Part shown: piece after piece, positions 7,918 to 16,701 of the stretch | How the letters are laid out: each line of letters opens with the position of its first letter | Position numbering within the stretch: the first letter of the stretch is position 1 | Source: Sphingobium sp. 15-1 | GTDB lineage: Bacteria > Pseudomonadota > Alphaproteobacteria > Sphingomonadales > Sphingomonadaceae | Assembly (NCBI RefSeq): GCF_013375535.1 | Contig: NZ_JABXJG010000001.1 | Coordinates: 186,001-250,000 of the forward strand | Direction: 5' to 3' | DNA length: 64,000 nucleotides | The notes under the pieces: generated by a model | The model's database searches: none | Seen by the model: the letters and a program-made list of their open reading frames with translations, nothing else | What the model was told of the DNA's origin: nothing | Translations under genes and position numbers: made by a program

Positions 7918-8574
7918 TCAATTGCCTCCCGACAGGGTCTTGAGATCGCCGGAACCGGTCGGCGCCTTTTCGCGATAGGTGGAGATGGCGCGGTTGGACG
8001 TGGCGGTGCGCAGGTCGCTGTCGGTGGTCTGGCCGCGAACCAGATCCTCCGGATTGGCGATCATCGCGGCCAGATTGCCGTTCACGCCGCAGCCGAAATT
8101 GGTCGATGCGCCCAATTGGATGTCGGTTTCGGGCTTGTCCGACCAGTTGGGGCAGCCCGGCACGCTGGCGGTGGCGCGGCGCACGATCAGGCGGACGGCA
8201 CCCTGCGGCGCGGTGCCGGCGACGGCAGAGCTGTCCTCGCCCACCAGCATGCCGTGGCGGGCGACGACATCGGCTATGCCTTCGCGCAGGGCAGGGCTGT
8301 AATAGGCGGCGTCCGTCGCGACGGCGACCTGGTCGCCATAGCCAAGGCCGATGGACGCGAACCAATCGTCCAGGCGGCGGGCTTCCGAACCGGTCAGGCC
8401 GCCGTCGGGGCCGGCCTGCACGTCATAGGTGAAGGTGGTGTGGCTGACGACCGGCTGGTGGACCGACTGCACGCCGCGATTGGCGGCCTGGTCGGTCTGG
8501 CAGGCGGCGAGCGGCAGGGCCATCAGGGCGAGGGCACCGAAGCGGACGAGATTTTTGTGGGACTGGAAAGTCAT
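7918..8574 (-). CDS. cpaD: Pilus assembly lipoprotein CpaD
   Basis: 218 residues with a lipoprotein signal peptide ending LPLAACQTD, where the cysteine at about 25 is the predicted lipidation site. The body carries the CpaD pattern, with SEARRLDDWFASIGLGYGDQVAV and GCPNWSDKPE near the middle and a FGCGVNGNLAAMIANPEDLVRGQ segment towards the end. CpaD is an outer-membrane or periplasmic partner of the CpaC secretin. It lies 17 bases downstream of cpaC and just before cpaE. Confidence 0.93.
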   Translation of the reverse strand: MTFQSHKNLVRFGALALMALPLAACQTDQAANRGVQSVHQPVVSHTTFTYDVQAGPDGGLTGSEARRLDDWFASIGLGYGDQVAVATDAAYYSPALREGIADVVARHGMLVGEDSSAVAGTAPQGAVRLIVRRATASVPGCPNWSDKPETDIQLGASTNFGCGVNGNLAAMIANPEDLVRGQTTDSDLRTATSNRAISTYREKAPTGSGDLKTLSGGN

Positions 8575-8591
8575 GTCTTTCGTCCTTCCGA

Positions 8592-10091
8592 TCAGAAGCT
8601 GAAGCCCGGCGCGGCGTCCTTCGAACGCTTGCCGGAGTCTCGGGAAGCGACGGGCGGCAGCGCGGCCGATGCCTGCGGACCCGGCGCGGGGACCGGAGCG
8701 CCCGGCGCACGGCTCGGCATGGGCGATCGGGCGCCGCTGACGCCGTCATGCATCTGCTGCAGAAACAGGCCCTGGCCCTCATTGGCGTTGCGGAAGCCGT
8801 CAGTCGGCAGGCGCACGTCGGATGCGTTGATCGGCTTCACCAGATAGGGGGTGACGACGATGACCAATTCCGTTTCGTGCCGCTGGAAATTGCGCGACTT
8901 GAACAGGCTGCCCAGGATCGGCAAGTTGCCGATGCCGGGAACCTTGTTGATATTGTTGGCGGTGTCGTTGTTGAGCAGGCCCGCAATCATGAAGGCCTGG
9001 CCCGAACCCAGCTCGACCGTGGTTTCGGCGGTGCGGCTCTTGAGCGCGGGAACGCTGGAATCGACCGAGAAATCGAGGCTCGATACGGTCGGGCGAACCC
9101 GAAGGGAAATGCGGCCGTCGGCCAGCACGGTCGGCGTGAAGGCCAGTTGTACGCCATATTGCTTGAATTCGATGCTGTTGCCCTGCGTGCCGTTGCTGAC
9201 GGTATAGGGATATTCGCCGCCTGCCAGGAAGCTGGCGGTTTCACCCGACAGAGAGGTCAGGTTGGGCTGGGCGAGGGTGGTGGCGAGACCGCTTGATTCC
9301 GCGAGGTCCAGCACGGCGCCGACATCGATGCCCAGCACGCGTGCGACGCCGCCCAGGCTGTAACCGCCATCCGCGGTGAAGTTGAACGTTCCCCCTCCGC
9401 CAGCGTTGAAGGTGAGGGCGTCGCGCGTGCCGCCGCCGATGCCGCCCGCCCATTTGCCGCCGGTGGAGTCCTGCGATTTCCAGTTCATGCCGATTTTGTG
9501 CCCGATGTCGCGGGACACTTCGGCAATCTTGACCTGCAGATTGACCTGAAGGGGGGTGGCGGTGCGCAGGCGGCTCACTACCGTCACGTCCTTGCCGACG
9601 AAGGCTTGGGTCAGCCGTTCCGCCTCCGCCGCGTCTTCCGGCGCGGCGATGGTGCCGGTCAGCAGGACCATGCCGTTCATCTTGTTGACCGCGATGTCGG
9701 CGTTCGGCATCGCCAGCTTCAGCATCTCATCGACGCTGGTCAGGTTGTTGCCGACGCGCACCGTGCCGGAAAACAGCACCTTGCCGTTGGTCGCGGTCAC
9801 GAACACGGTGGTTTCGCCCGGAGCCTTCGCGATCAGGTAGAGCTGGTTCTGCGACCGGACATGAACGTCGACGATATTGGGATTAGCGATCACCACGTCC
9901 GACATCTTGGCCGACAGGTTGATGACCTTGCTGCCGCCCACAGACAGCAGGATCGCATTGTCCTGCATGGCGGCGGGCGCGGCGTTGAGTGCGGTGGTGG
10001 GCGCAGCGGCGGCGGCGACCGCCAGGCCGAGCGCGACGGCCGGGCCAAGCAGCGGCCTGGCCGCGCCGGAGTGAATGTTGAACCCCTTCAT
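8592..10091 (-). CDS. cpaC: Flp pilus outer-membrane secretin CpaC
   Basis: 499 residues with an N-terminal signal peptide (about 12-38, Ala-rich). It continues with a pilus-specific N-terminal domain (NPNIVDVHVRSQNQLYLIA), a BON-like segment, and a secretin core ending VPGIGNLPILGSLFKSRNFQRHETELVIVV, the secretin signature. The C-terminal 60 residues are Pro/Ala-rich. It forms the ring through which the Flp pilus crosses the outer membrane. It begins one base after the cpaB stop. Confidence 0.96.
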   Translation of the reverse strand: MKGFNIHSGAARPLLGPAVALGLAVAAAAAPTTALNAAPAAMQDNAILLSVGGSKVINLSAKMSDVVIANPNIVDVHVRSQNQLYLIAKAPGETTVFVTATNGKVLFSGTVRVGNNLTSVDEMLKLAMPNADIAVNKMNGMVLLTGTIAAPEDAAEAERLTQAFVGKDVTVVSRLRTATPLQVNLQVKIAEVSRDIGHKIGMNWKSQDSTGGKWAGGIGGGTRDALTFNAGGGGTFNFTADGGYSLGGVARVLGIDVGAVLDLAESSGLATTLAQPNLTSLSGETASFLAGGEYPYTVSNGTQGNSIEFKQYGVQLAFTPTVLADGRISLRVRPTVSSLDFSVDSSVPALKSRTAETTVELGSGQAFMIAGLLNNDTANNINKVPGIGNLPILGSLFKSRNFQRHETELVIVVTPYLVKPINASDVRLPTDGFRNANEGQGLFLQQMHDGVSGARSPMPSRAPGAPVPAPGPQASAALPPVASRDSGKRSKDAAPGFSF

Positions 10092-10092
10092 C

Positions 10093-11112
10093 TTACTTCC
10101 CCCCGACCGGAACGACGGTCACACTGGTTCCGCGAGCGACGCGGATCACTGGGCCCTGGCCGGCGATGCTGCCGCCGATGGGCACGCCCATGGCCGGAGC
10201 ACCGCCCGCGCCCATGGCCTGCAAAGGCTTGGCGGGGACGCTGCTGCGCTGGTAGCGCGAGACGTCGGCGCCGGTGGAATAGGTGCCGCCCTTGTCGACC
10301 GGACGGGTCGAAAGGCTGGCGAGCAGCTTCTTTTCCGCATTGGGATTGCTGGCGGCGGACAGGTCGACATCGCTGCCCGCGATGGCCGCGTCCAGTTCCG
10401 AACTATTGTCGGCCAGCGAACGCAGCGAGAGCGAGAGCGAGCCGATGGTCTGCGCCACGGCGATCTTCTCCGCGATCTTGGGCGTCACTTCGATGGTGAC
10501 GTTGGAATAGGTCTGAACCACCGGCTTGCCGTCGGCGCCCAGCGCATCCATGCGCTGGTCGGTGGCGAGCACGCGCAGATTGCGCAGGATGGTTTCGGAA
10601 ACCTTGAGCGGTTCGCCGTCGCCGCCGCCGCTGACGCTCTGCGTCAGCATCAGGTCGACGCGGTCGCCCGGGAAGACGAAGCCCGCGACCGAATTCTGCG
10701 CCGACACAGGCACGGTCACGGCGCGCATGCCCGGCCCGAGGGCGGCGGCCAGGAAGCCGCGCTCACCCGGCTTGATCACCGAACCCAGCGTCATCGGCTG
10801 GCCGGCGGAGATGGCGGTGCGGATGACGCTGCCCACCAGCTTCTGCGGGTCGGACTGGCCCTTCAGATAATAGGCCTGTTCGATGAGATCCTTGGGCCAG
10901 GGCTGGAAGCGGAAGCTCTCCGCGTCCAATATGGTGCCCACCGGCAGCGCCTTGGTCGCGACCAGCACATGGGGCTGGTCCGCCTCGACCGGCATGGACG
11001 ATGCGCCTGCCTGCGGAGAGCCGGACGAACTCAGCATGTTGCGTGCAAGCAAGGCTGTAGTGACCGCTATGATAAGCGCCCCCACCAGCAGCACGATCTT
11101 CTTGGCATCCAT
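10093..11112 (-). CDS. cpaB: Flp pilus assembly protein CpaB
   Basis: 339 residues from the ATG at 11112, which has GGGAGGCG about eight bases upstream; an ATG at 11133 would add seven residues. There is one N-terminal membrane helix (KKIVLLVGALIIAVTTALLA), then a SAF domain (LVATKALPVGTILDAESFRFQPWP) and an RcpC/CpaB region (VTVPVSAQNSVAGFVFPGDRVDLMLT). CpaB is a periplasmic Tad component associated with the secretin. It is the second gene of the operon, 51 bases after cpaA. Confidence 0.95.
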   Translation of the reverse strand: MDAKKIVLLVGALIIAVTTALLARNMLSSSGSPQAGASSMPVEADQPHVLVATKALPVGTILDAESFRFQPWPKDLIEQAYYLKGQSDPQKLVGSVIRTAISAGQPMTLGSVIKPGERGFLAAALGPGMRAVTVPVSAQNSVAGFVFPGDRVDLMLTQSVSGGGDGEPLKVSETILRNLRVLATDQRMDALGADGKPVVQTYSNVTIEVTPKIAEKIAVAQTIGSLSLSLRSLADNSSELDAAIAGSDVDLSAASNPNAEKKLLASLSTRPVDKGGTYSTGADVSRYQRSSVPAKPLQAMGAGGAPAMGVPIGGSIAGQGPVIRVARGTSVTVVPVGGK

Positions 11113-11163
11113 GATGAAATTCGCCTCCCTCAATCAGACGAGTTGCGCCTGAGCCCCTTTGTT

Positions 11164-11637
11164 TCACGCAAATTGGTTAATATATCGTTCGCCAAGCAGC
11201 CAAAGCGCCGCGACCGATATGGCAATGCCATAGGGGATTTGCGGCTGACCCAGCCGCCGGGTCATGCGATGGTGCACGACGGTCACGATGGTGACGATGC
11301 CCCCCAGCACCGCCATCAGCATCAGCATCGACAGGGTCGCCTGCCACGGGAACCATAGCGCCAGCGCGCCCAGCAGCTTCACGTCGCCGCCGCCCATCGC
11401 GCCCATGGCGAAAAGCAAGGCGAAGAGGATGAAAACGATCAGTCCCGCCAGCAATTGCACCGCCATGCCCGGCCAGAGCGGCAGGCCGCAGGCAATCCAC
11501 CAGAGCGGCGCCAGCGCGGCCACCGTCAGGTTCAGCCGGTTGGAGATGATCCGTGACCGCAAATCGGTGACCGAAGCCACGATCAGCAGCAGTGCCAGGG
11601 CGCCGATCAGCGCCATTCTGAAAATATCCCCCATCAT
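11164..11637 (-). CDS. cpaA: Prepilin peptidase CpaA/TadV (A24 family)
   Basis: About 157 residues, starting at tandem ATGs at 11637/11634. It is a membrane protein of five or six helices with the two aspartates of the A24 aspartic prepilin peptidases: the first in SVTDLRSRIISN (about residue 25), the second in GAMGGGDVKLLG. This enzyme trims the leader of Flp prepilins, here probably those encoded at 62006-62491. It is the first gene of the minus-strand pilus operon. The divergent hydrolase gene begins within 20-55 bases, so the promoters must overlap. Confidence 0.93.
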   Translation of the reverse strand: MMGDIFRMALIGALALLLIVASVTDLRSRIISNRLNLTVAALAPLWWIACGLPLWPGMAVQLLAGLIVFILFALLFAMGAMGGGDVKLLGALALWFPWQATLSMLMLMAVLGGIVTIVTVVHHRMTRRLGQPQIPYGIAISVAALWLLGERYINQFA

Positions 11638-11679
11638 GGGTTCGAAACTGTAGACCCGATGGCTTACCAAAGCGTAACC

Positions 11680-12645
11680 ATGCCGCCGATGGATTCGCCC
11701 CGCTTCGTTCCCGCCCTGTTTGACCGCCGTGCCTGGCCGATGGACGGGCGGCTGGATTATTGGAGCGCTTCCGACGGCTGGCCGCTGCGGCGCTACCGAT
11801 TGGGCGATGGCAAGCGCGGCCGCATGCTGGTGCTGGGCGGCCGGGGCGACATGATCGAGAAATATCTCGAAGTGATCCACCATTGGGCCGGACGCGGCTG
11901 GGCCGTCACCAGCTTCGACTGGCGCGGCCAGGGCGGGTCGGGGCGGCTGACCGACGATCCGCTCTGCGGGCATATCGAGGATTTCGGCCAGTGGATCGCT
12001 GACCTCAACGCTTTCGTCGGGGACTGGCGGGCGGAAGGGCAAGGACCGGCAGTGATCGTCGCGCACAGCATGGGCGGGCATTTGCTGTTGCGAGCGCTGG
12101 CCGAGGGGATGATGGCCCCTGATGCCGCCGTAACGGTCGCGCCGATGATGGGGGTGCACAGCGCGCCCTTGCCCCGTTGGCTGGCGGTGGCGATTGCCGA
12201 AACCATGTGCGCCCTGGGCTTCGACCGGAAGCAGGCCTGGACGCAGAAGGAGGAGTCGGAACGGCAACGGCACATGCGGCAGAAGCGGCTGACCCATGAT
12301 CCGGAGCGCTATGCCGATGAACTCTGGTGGCGCGACCATAGCCGCGACGTGGCGCTGGGCCCGCCGAGCTGGAAATGGGTGGAGCAGGCGCTCTCCTCGA
12401 CGCACAGGCTGGCAACGCAGCCGGGGCTGGAGCGGATAAGCCTACCACTGCTGATCCTGGCGGCGCGGAACGACCAACTGGTTTCGACTCCGGCCATCAG
12501 GCGGGCGGCGGCGCGGGTGCCGGGCGCGCGGCTGCACGTTTATGGGCGGGAGGCCGCGCATGAAATATTGCGGGAGCTGGACCCGGTGCGGCTGGACGCG
12601 CTGGCGCGGATCGACGGCTTTCTGGATGAAGCCGCGCCCCGATGA
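11680..12645 (+). CDS. Alpha/beta hydrolase, lysophospholipase (PldB-like) family
   Basis: About 321 residues. The nucleophile elbow is AHSMGGH (Ser near 132), an oxyanion-side motif LGGRGDMIEKY precedes it, and FDWRGQGGSG is the conserved strand-turn. The acid is probably in AARNDQLVS and the histidine in EAAHEIL. The arrangement is that of monoacylglycerol lipase/lysophospholipase L2. Starts at 11659, 11680 and 11689 are possible; none has a good ribosome site, and the middle one is used. The stop overlaps the next start as ATGA, suggesting coupling. The true substrate cannot be told from sequence. Confidence 0.87.
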   Translation: MPPMDSPRFVPALFDRRAWPMDGRLDYWSASDGWPLRRYRLGDGKRGRMLVLGGRGDMIEKYLEVIHHWAGRGWAVTSFDWRGQGGSGRLTDDPLCGHIEDFGQWIADLNAFVGDWRAEGQGPAVIVAHSMGGHLLLRALAEGMMAPDAAVTVAPMMGVHSAPLPRWLAVAIAETMCALGFDRKQAWTQKEESERQRHMRQKRLTHDPERYADELWWRDHSRDVALGPPSWKWVEQALSSTHRLATQPGLERISLPLLILAARNDQLVSTPAIRRAAARVPGARLHVYGREAAHEILRELDPVRLDALARIDGFLDEAAPR

Positions 12646-13745
12646 ACCGGCCTGATATCGTCATCGTCGGCGGCGGGATCGCCGGGGCGAGCCTTGGCAC
12701 GGTGCTGGCGGGGCAGGCGCGCGTGCTGCTGCTGGAGATGGAGGCCAGCGCGGGTTATCACGCCACGGGGCGGGCGGTCTCCTTCTGGGAGGAAACCTAT
12801 GGCGGACTGGCGGTCCAGCCGCTGACCACCGCGTCGGGGCCGATGCTGGCCGCTCCCGATCCTGATTTTTCCGAGGCTTCCTTCCTGTCGCCGCGCCGGA
12901 CCTTGCATGTCGGGCGGACAAAGGATGCGGCGGCGCGCGACCGGCTGCTGGAGGAATTTGGCGGCAAGGTCGCCTTGCACGCCGTCGATCCGGCGGCGCT
13001 GGTGCCGGGGCTGCGGCCGGAATGGACGCTGGGCGTGCTGGAGCCGGGCGTGTGCGACATCGATGTGGCGGCGCTGCATCAGGCCTGGCTGCGGCAGTTC
13101 CGGCGCTTGGGCGGCGAGGTACGGCTGGCGACGGCGTTGCGGCGGGCCAGGGCGCTGGACGATGGCTGGCGGATCGAGACGGATGCGGGCGCGATCGACT
13201 GCGGCCTGATCGTCAATGCGGCGGGCGCCTGGGCGGATCATGTCGCCAGAGCCTGCGGGGTGGAGCCTATCGGCATCCTGCCGCTGCGGCGGACGGTGGT
13301 GCAATTGCGCGTGCCCGCCATGCCCTCGGCCGATCTGCCGCTGGTCATGGACCTTGCCTCGCAATTTTATTTCAAGCCCGAGGGGGAGGGGCGCGTCTGG
13401 CTCACGCCCCATGATGAGGAACCCTCGCTCCCCTGCGACGCCGCGCCCGAGGAACTGGCCGTGGCGGAGGCGATTGCGCGGTTCGAGGCGGTGGTCGATT
13501 GGCCGGTCGAGGCGGTGGAGCGCAAATGGGCGGGGCTGCGCAGCTTCTCCCGCGACCGGGCGCCGATCTATGGGTTCGATCCGGCGGCGCGGGGCTTTTT
13601 CTGGTTCGCGGGGCAGGGAGGATTCGGTATCCAGACCTCTCCCGCCGCGGCTTTGCTGGCTGCCGGTCTCATCAGTGGCGAAGCGCCGCCGCAAGCGGTT
13701 GCCAGCATCGATGCGCGTCCTTATTCTCCGTCGCGGTTTCGGTAA
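12642..13745 (+). CDS. FAD-dependent amine dehydrogenase, D-arginine dehydrogenase (DauA)-like
   Basis: 367 residues. The N-terminal dinucleotide fold is DIVIVGGGIAGAS, followed by the flavin-contact motif GYHATGRAVSF and, near the end, GFFWFAGQGGFGIQTSPA. The order and wording of these segments (also NAAGAWAD, FYFKPEGEG, WAGLRSF) resemble Pseudomonas DauA, which oxidises D-arginine and other D-amino acids to imino acids. Nearby residues of the active site differ (FWEETYGG after GRAVS), so another amine substrate is possible. It overlaps the hydrolase gene by four bases. A racemase at 3120 is too far away to be taken as a pathway partner. Confidence 0.85.
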   Translation: MNRPDIVIVGGGIAGASLGTVLAGQARVLLLEMEASAGYHATGRAVSFWEETYGGLAVQPLTTASGPMLAAPDPDFSEASFLSPRRTLHVGRTKDAAARDRLLEEFGGKVALHAVDPAALVPGLRPEWTLGVLEPGVCDIDVAALHQAWLRQFRRLGGEVRLATALRRARALDDGWRIETDAGAIDCGLIVNAAGAWADHVARACGVEPIGILPLRRTVVQLRVPAMPSADLPLVMDLASQFYFKPEGEGRVWLTPHDEEPSLPCDAAPEELAVAEAIARFEAVVDWPVEAVERKWAGLRSFSRDRAPIYGFDPAARGFFWFAGQGGFGIQTSPAAALLAAGLISGEAPPQAVASIDARPYSPSRFR

Positions 13746-13768
13746 CGTGACAAGTCTGGAGGTCTACC

Positions 13769-13945
13769 ATGGCGCACAAGTTCGTGATCGAGAAGAACAA
13801 GGCCGGCGAGTTCGTCGCGAAGTTCAAATATAATAGCGAAACGATCTTCTGGACCGAAGGCTATACCAACAAGGCCGGCGCGAAGAACGCGATCGAATCG
13901 ATCCTGAAGAACGGCCCCGCCGCGCCGATCGAAGAAGCCGAGTAA
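13769..13945 (+). CDS. DUF1508 (YegP-type) small protein
   Basis: 58 residues, translated directly from the sequence: begins MAHKFVIEKNKAGEFVAKFKYN, contains ETIFWTEGYTNKAGAKNAIESI, and ends in an acidic tail. This is a single copy of the YegP/DUF1508 repeat, a small beta-alpha fold found in pairs in E. coli YegP. CTGGAGG lies nine bases before the ATG. Role is unknown. It follows the oxidase gene after 23 bases and may be co-transcribed; hairpins lie downstream. Confidence 0.9.
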   Translation: MAHKFVIEKNKAGEFVAKFKYNSETIFWTEGYTNKAGAKNAIESILKNGPAAPIEEAE

Positions 13946-13962
13946 CCCAGCCCTAAGTTAAT

Positions 13963-14013
13963 CCTCCCCATGCACGCATGGGGAGGGGGACCATGCGAAG
14001 CATGGTGGAGGGG
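13963..14013. repeat. Two tandem hairpins (CCTCCCCATG / ACCATGC elements)
   Basis: A 10-bp perfect stem (13963-13972 with 13977-13986) is directly followed by a 7-bp stem (13990-13996 with 14000-14006). The purine-rich GGGGAGGGGGACC...ATGGTGGAGGGG layout is a repeat type seen in many alphaproteobacterial intergenic regions. It sits between the convergent DUF1508 and flippase genes and could serve as a terminator for either, although there is no strong T tract. Confidence 0.75.
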
Positions 14014-14078
14014 AATGCGCAACGCTTGCCCCCATTTCTTCCGGCTGCCCTTATCTCCATCCTCGGTAGAAACGCCGA

Positions 14079-15404
14079 TCATTCGGCACGCCGTTCCACG
14101 GCTCTCCGGCTCGCCAGCCCCATCATCGCAAAGCCCACGACCGACGCGACGATATTCGCGCTCGCCGCCCCGACCGTCCCATAGATCGGCAGCAACGCCG
14201 CCTGCATCCCCAGCAGCAGCGTCGTCGAAATCAACGTGATGCGCAGCGAAAGGCTCGCCCGGTCGGTCGCCATCAGCAGCGGGCGATAGCTCACCCCGAC
14301 CAGATCGATGCAGGCCGCAATGCCCAGCAACAGCAGCAGCGGATAGGCGGGCAGAAATGCCTGGCCCGCGATCAATCCCAGCAGCGGATGGCCGATGGTC
14401 AGGATCAGGGCGATGATCACCGCGCCCGCGATCATCGCCAGCCGGTTCGTCCGCCGGAACAGCGTCCCCAGCGCCTCGTGACCATGGCTCGAATGGGTGC
14501 GGCTCAATTCCACGAAGATGCTGCGCGAGAGCAGGCTGGAAATCTTGGTCAGCGAATTGGCGAGCTGGTTGGCGAGCCGGTACAGCCCCGCTCCGGCCGG
14601 ACCCACGAACAGGCCGACCACCAGCACGGCCACCTGCTGACCCACCGAGGATAGCGTCGTCTGCAAATTGGTGGCGGTGAGGAAGCCGACGATGCCGGGA
14701 TTTTCCGCCCGCGCGTCCAGTGCCCGGCCCGCCCGCCAGCTCCCCAGCTTCTCCCCCCCGACCCGCAGCGCCAGCCACCAATAGCTGATCGCGCACAGCA
14801 GTTCCGCCGCGCCCCAGGCGATCAGGAAGCCGGTGACGTCGGGCATCAGCACCCAGGCCAGCCCCGCGCCGATCATCCGCCCGACCGGGATCATGGTTTC
14901 GGCAAAGGCGCCCGAATCGAATCTGTCGAACAGCCGCAGCACGCCGGTCGGGCTGGAGCGGATGGTGATCATCATCACCATGCAGAAGATCCAGGCCTGC
15001 CACCCCATGCCCGCCGACAATTCCATCAGCGGCCCGAAGGCGAGGATGATGAAGGCCGCGATCAGCCCCCCCGCCACGGCGGAACCCAGGTCGATCAGGA
15101 TGCAGAAGCGCAGCACCCGGTTCAGCGCATTGCTGTCGCCGGACGCCAGATGCGGCTGGCCGTAGCGCACGACGATCTGCCAACTGTCGAAGCTGACCAG
15201 CGTCTTGATGACGTTGGCGGCGCTCAGCACCAGCGCGAACCGGCCGAAATCCGCGACGCCCAGCGTCCGCGTGACGATGGCCAGATAGGCAAGGCTCAGA
15301 ACCGCGCCCACGCCCTTGCCGCCCAGCAGCCAGCCGGTATTCGCCAGAATGCGGGCGAAGCCTTCCTGAGCGCCACCCGATCCGCGCTTGCTGTCCACTG
15401 GCAT
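14079..15404 (-). CDS. Polysaccharide/lipid flippase, Wzx (MATE-like) family
   Basis: About 441 residues with some 12 hydrophobic helices. The N-terminal NTGWLLGGKGVGAVLSLAYLAIVTRTLGVADFGRFAL is the usual opening of the polysaccharide transporter (Wzx/RfbX) family. Such proteins turn undecaprenyl-linked glycans across the inner membrane. No glycosyltransferase or polymerase gene is beside it. It is divergent from the cytidylyltransferase at 15518 and next to phospho-alcohol transferase genes, so it may export the product of that locus. An upstream start at 15422 adds six residues. Confidence 0.88.
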   Translation of the reverse strand: MPVDSKRGSGGAQEGFARILANTGWLLGGKGVGAVLSLAYLAIVTRTLGVADFGRFALVLSAANVIKTLVSFDSWQIVVRYGQPHLASGDSNALNRVLRFCILIDLGSAVAGGLIAAFIILAFGPLMELSAGMGWQAWIFCMVMMITIRSSPTGVLRLFDRFDSGAFAETMIPVGRMIGAGLAWVLMPDVTGFLIAWGAAELLCAISYWWLALRVGGEKLGSWRAGRALDARAENPGIVGFLTATNLQTTLSSVGQQVAVLVVGLFVGPAGAGLYRLANQLANSLTKISSLLSRSIFVELSRTHSSHGHEALGTLFRRTNRLAMIAGAVIIALILTIGHPLLGLIAGQAFLPAYPLLLLLGIAACIDLVGVSYRPLLMATDRASLSLRITLISTTLLLGMQAALLPIYGTVGAASANIVASVVGFAMMGLASRRAVERRAE

Positions 15405-15517
15405 TCCGGCCTTTCGATGCAACGCCTTCGCTGGGGCGCGCGCCTATCTAGGATTGGGCCGGGTGTGATGCAACACACCCTGTCCATCCGCCTGTCTTTG
15501 CTTTAATGCCCCCGCCC

Positions 15518-16285
15518 ATGACCATTTCGAAAGCCATCATCCTTTCCGCAGGCCAGGGTTCGCGCCTGCTTCCGCTGACCCGCGACGTGCCCAAATGCAT
15601 GATCGACTTCAACGGCCGCACCCTCATCAGTTGGCAGGTCGCCGCGCTGGTGGCCAATGGCGTGACCGACATCGTCGTCGTCACCGGCTTCCGCACCGAA
15701 CGGGTCGAAGATCATGCGCTGCAACTCTATCGCGACACCGGCGCGCGCATCCGCACCGTGTTCAATCCCTTCTTCCAGGTGGCGGACAACCTCGGCACCT
15801 GCTGGATCGTGCGGGAAGAGATGGATCGCGACTTCATCATCCTGAACGGCGACACCATCGTCTCGGACGAGATCGTGGCGAAGCTGATCGCGGGGGCGGA
15901 GGACGCCATCACCGTCACCGTGGACGTCAAGCCCGGCGACTATGACGATGACGACATGAAGGTGAACCGGGATGAGAGCGGCCGCCTCCACGCCATCGGC
16001 AAGCGGCTGCTGCCGCACGACACCAATGCCGAATCCATCGGCATGCTGGCTTTCCGGGATGAGGGACCGGCGATCTTCCGCAACCAGATCGACCAGATGA
16101 TGCGCACCCCCGAAGGGGTGGAGCGCTGGTATTTGCGCGCCATCGACATCATCGCCAAGGGCAACCGCGTCGGCACCGTCTCCATCGAGGGGCTGGACTG
16201 GCAGGAAGTCGACTTCCCGCAGGATGTCGAGGCGGCGAAAACGCTCACCGCCCGCTGGCTGGCCGAGGGGCGCTACGCGAAATAA
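15518..16285 (+). CDS. Sugar/polyol-phosphate cytidylyltransferase family protein
   Basis: 255 residues (ATG 15518; an in-frame ATG at 15506 is also possible). The N-terminus has the nucleotidyltransferase signature AGQGSRLLPLT...PKCM, followed by the NPFFQVADNLGTCW and ILNGDTIVSDE segments seen in phosphocholine and inositol-phosphate cytidylyltransferases. The enzyme should make a CDP-activated alcohol or sugar from CTP. Next to it, on the other strand, lie a CDP-alcohol phosphotransferase and a glycerophosphotransferase-like gene, which fits a shared pathway. The substrate cannot be named. Its 3' end overlaps that of the convergent HIT gene by 13 bases. Confidence 0.85.
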   Translation: MTISKAIILSAGQGSRLLPLTRDVPKCMIDFNGRTLISWQVAALVANGVTDIVVVTGFRTERVEDHALQLYRDTGARIRTVFNPFFQVADNLGTCWIVREEMDRDFIILNGDTIVSDEIVAKLIAGAEDAITVTVDVKPGDYDDDDMKVNRDESGRLHAIGKRLLPHDTNAESIGMLAFRDEGPAIFRNQIDQMMRTPEGVERWYLRAIDIIAKGNRVGTVSIEGLDWQEVDFPQDVEAAKTLTARWLAEGRYAK

Positions 16286-16701
16286 GGCCTGAGCCAGCCC
16301 GTCAGCGCGGCGATCTGATCAGGGTCGAGCTTCACCGCGCTGCCCAGGTCGGGCTGCCCCGGCCATCCGGCGTCCGCTATCGCAAGGCCCGCATGCTCGC
16401 GGCTGCCCTCATGGCGGGGCAGCACATGGAAATGGACATGCGGGTCCACCATCATCAGCATCAGATAATTGATCTTCTGGTAGCCGACTGCCTGAGCCAG
16501 CGCGCTTTCGATTGCCTTGGTGGCAACCGCCAGTTCGGCATGCGCTTCCGCCGGCAGGTCGCCAAAGGCCGTGGCATCGGACTTCGCCGCCAGCACCAGC
16601 GATCCGAGCGTCGGCTGGGCGGGGCGCAGCAACACCAGCCAATGCGCGAACTCCGCGATCAGGGTCGCGGGGTAGCCGAATTTCTCGATGGTCGCGTTCA
16701 T
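16273..16701 (-). CDS. HIT-family nucleotide hydrolase/transferase
   Basis: 142 residues from the ATG at 16701, which overlaps the stop of the upstream transferase gene as ATGA. The histidine triad is DPHVHFHVLPRHEGSR near residue 80. HIT proteins cleave dinucleoside polyphosphates or nucleoside-phosphate conjugates. Being last in an operon that uses CDP-alcohols, it may recycle or proof-read CDP conjugates, but this is inference from position only. The annotated longer frame starting at 16806 overlaps the preceding gene and is rejected. Confidence 0.88.
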   Translation of the reverse strand: MNATIEKFGYPATLIAEFAHWLVLLRPAQPTLGSLVLAAKSDATAFGDLPAEAHAELAVATKAIESALAQAVGYQKINYLMLMMVDPHVHFHVLPRHEGSREHAGLAIADAGWPGQPDLGSAVKLDPDQIAALTGWLRPYFA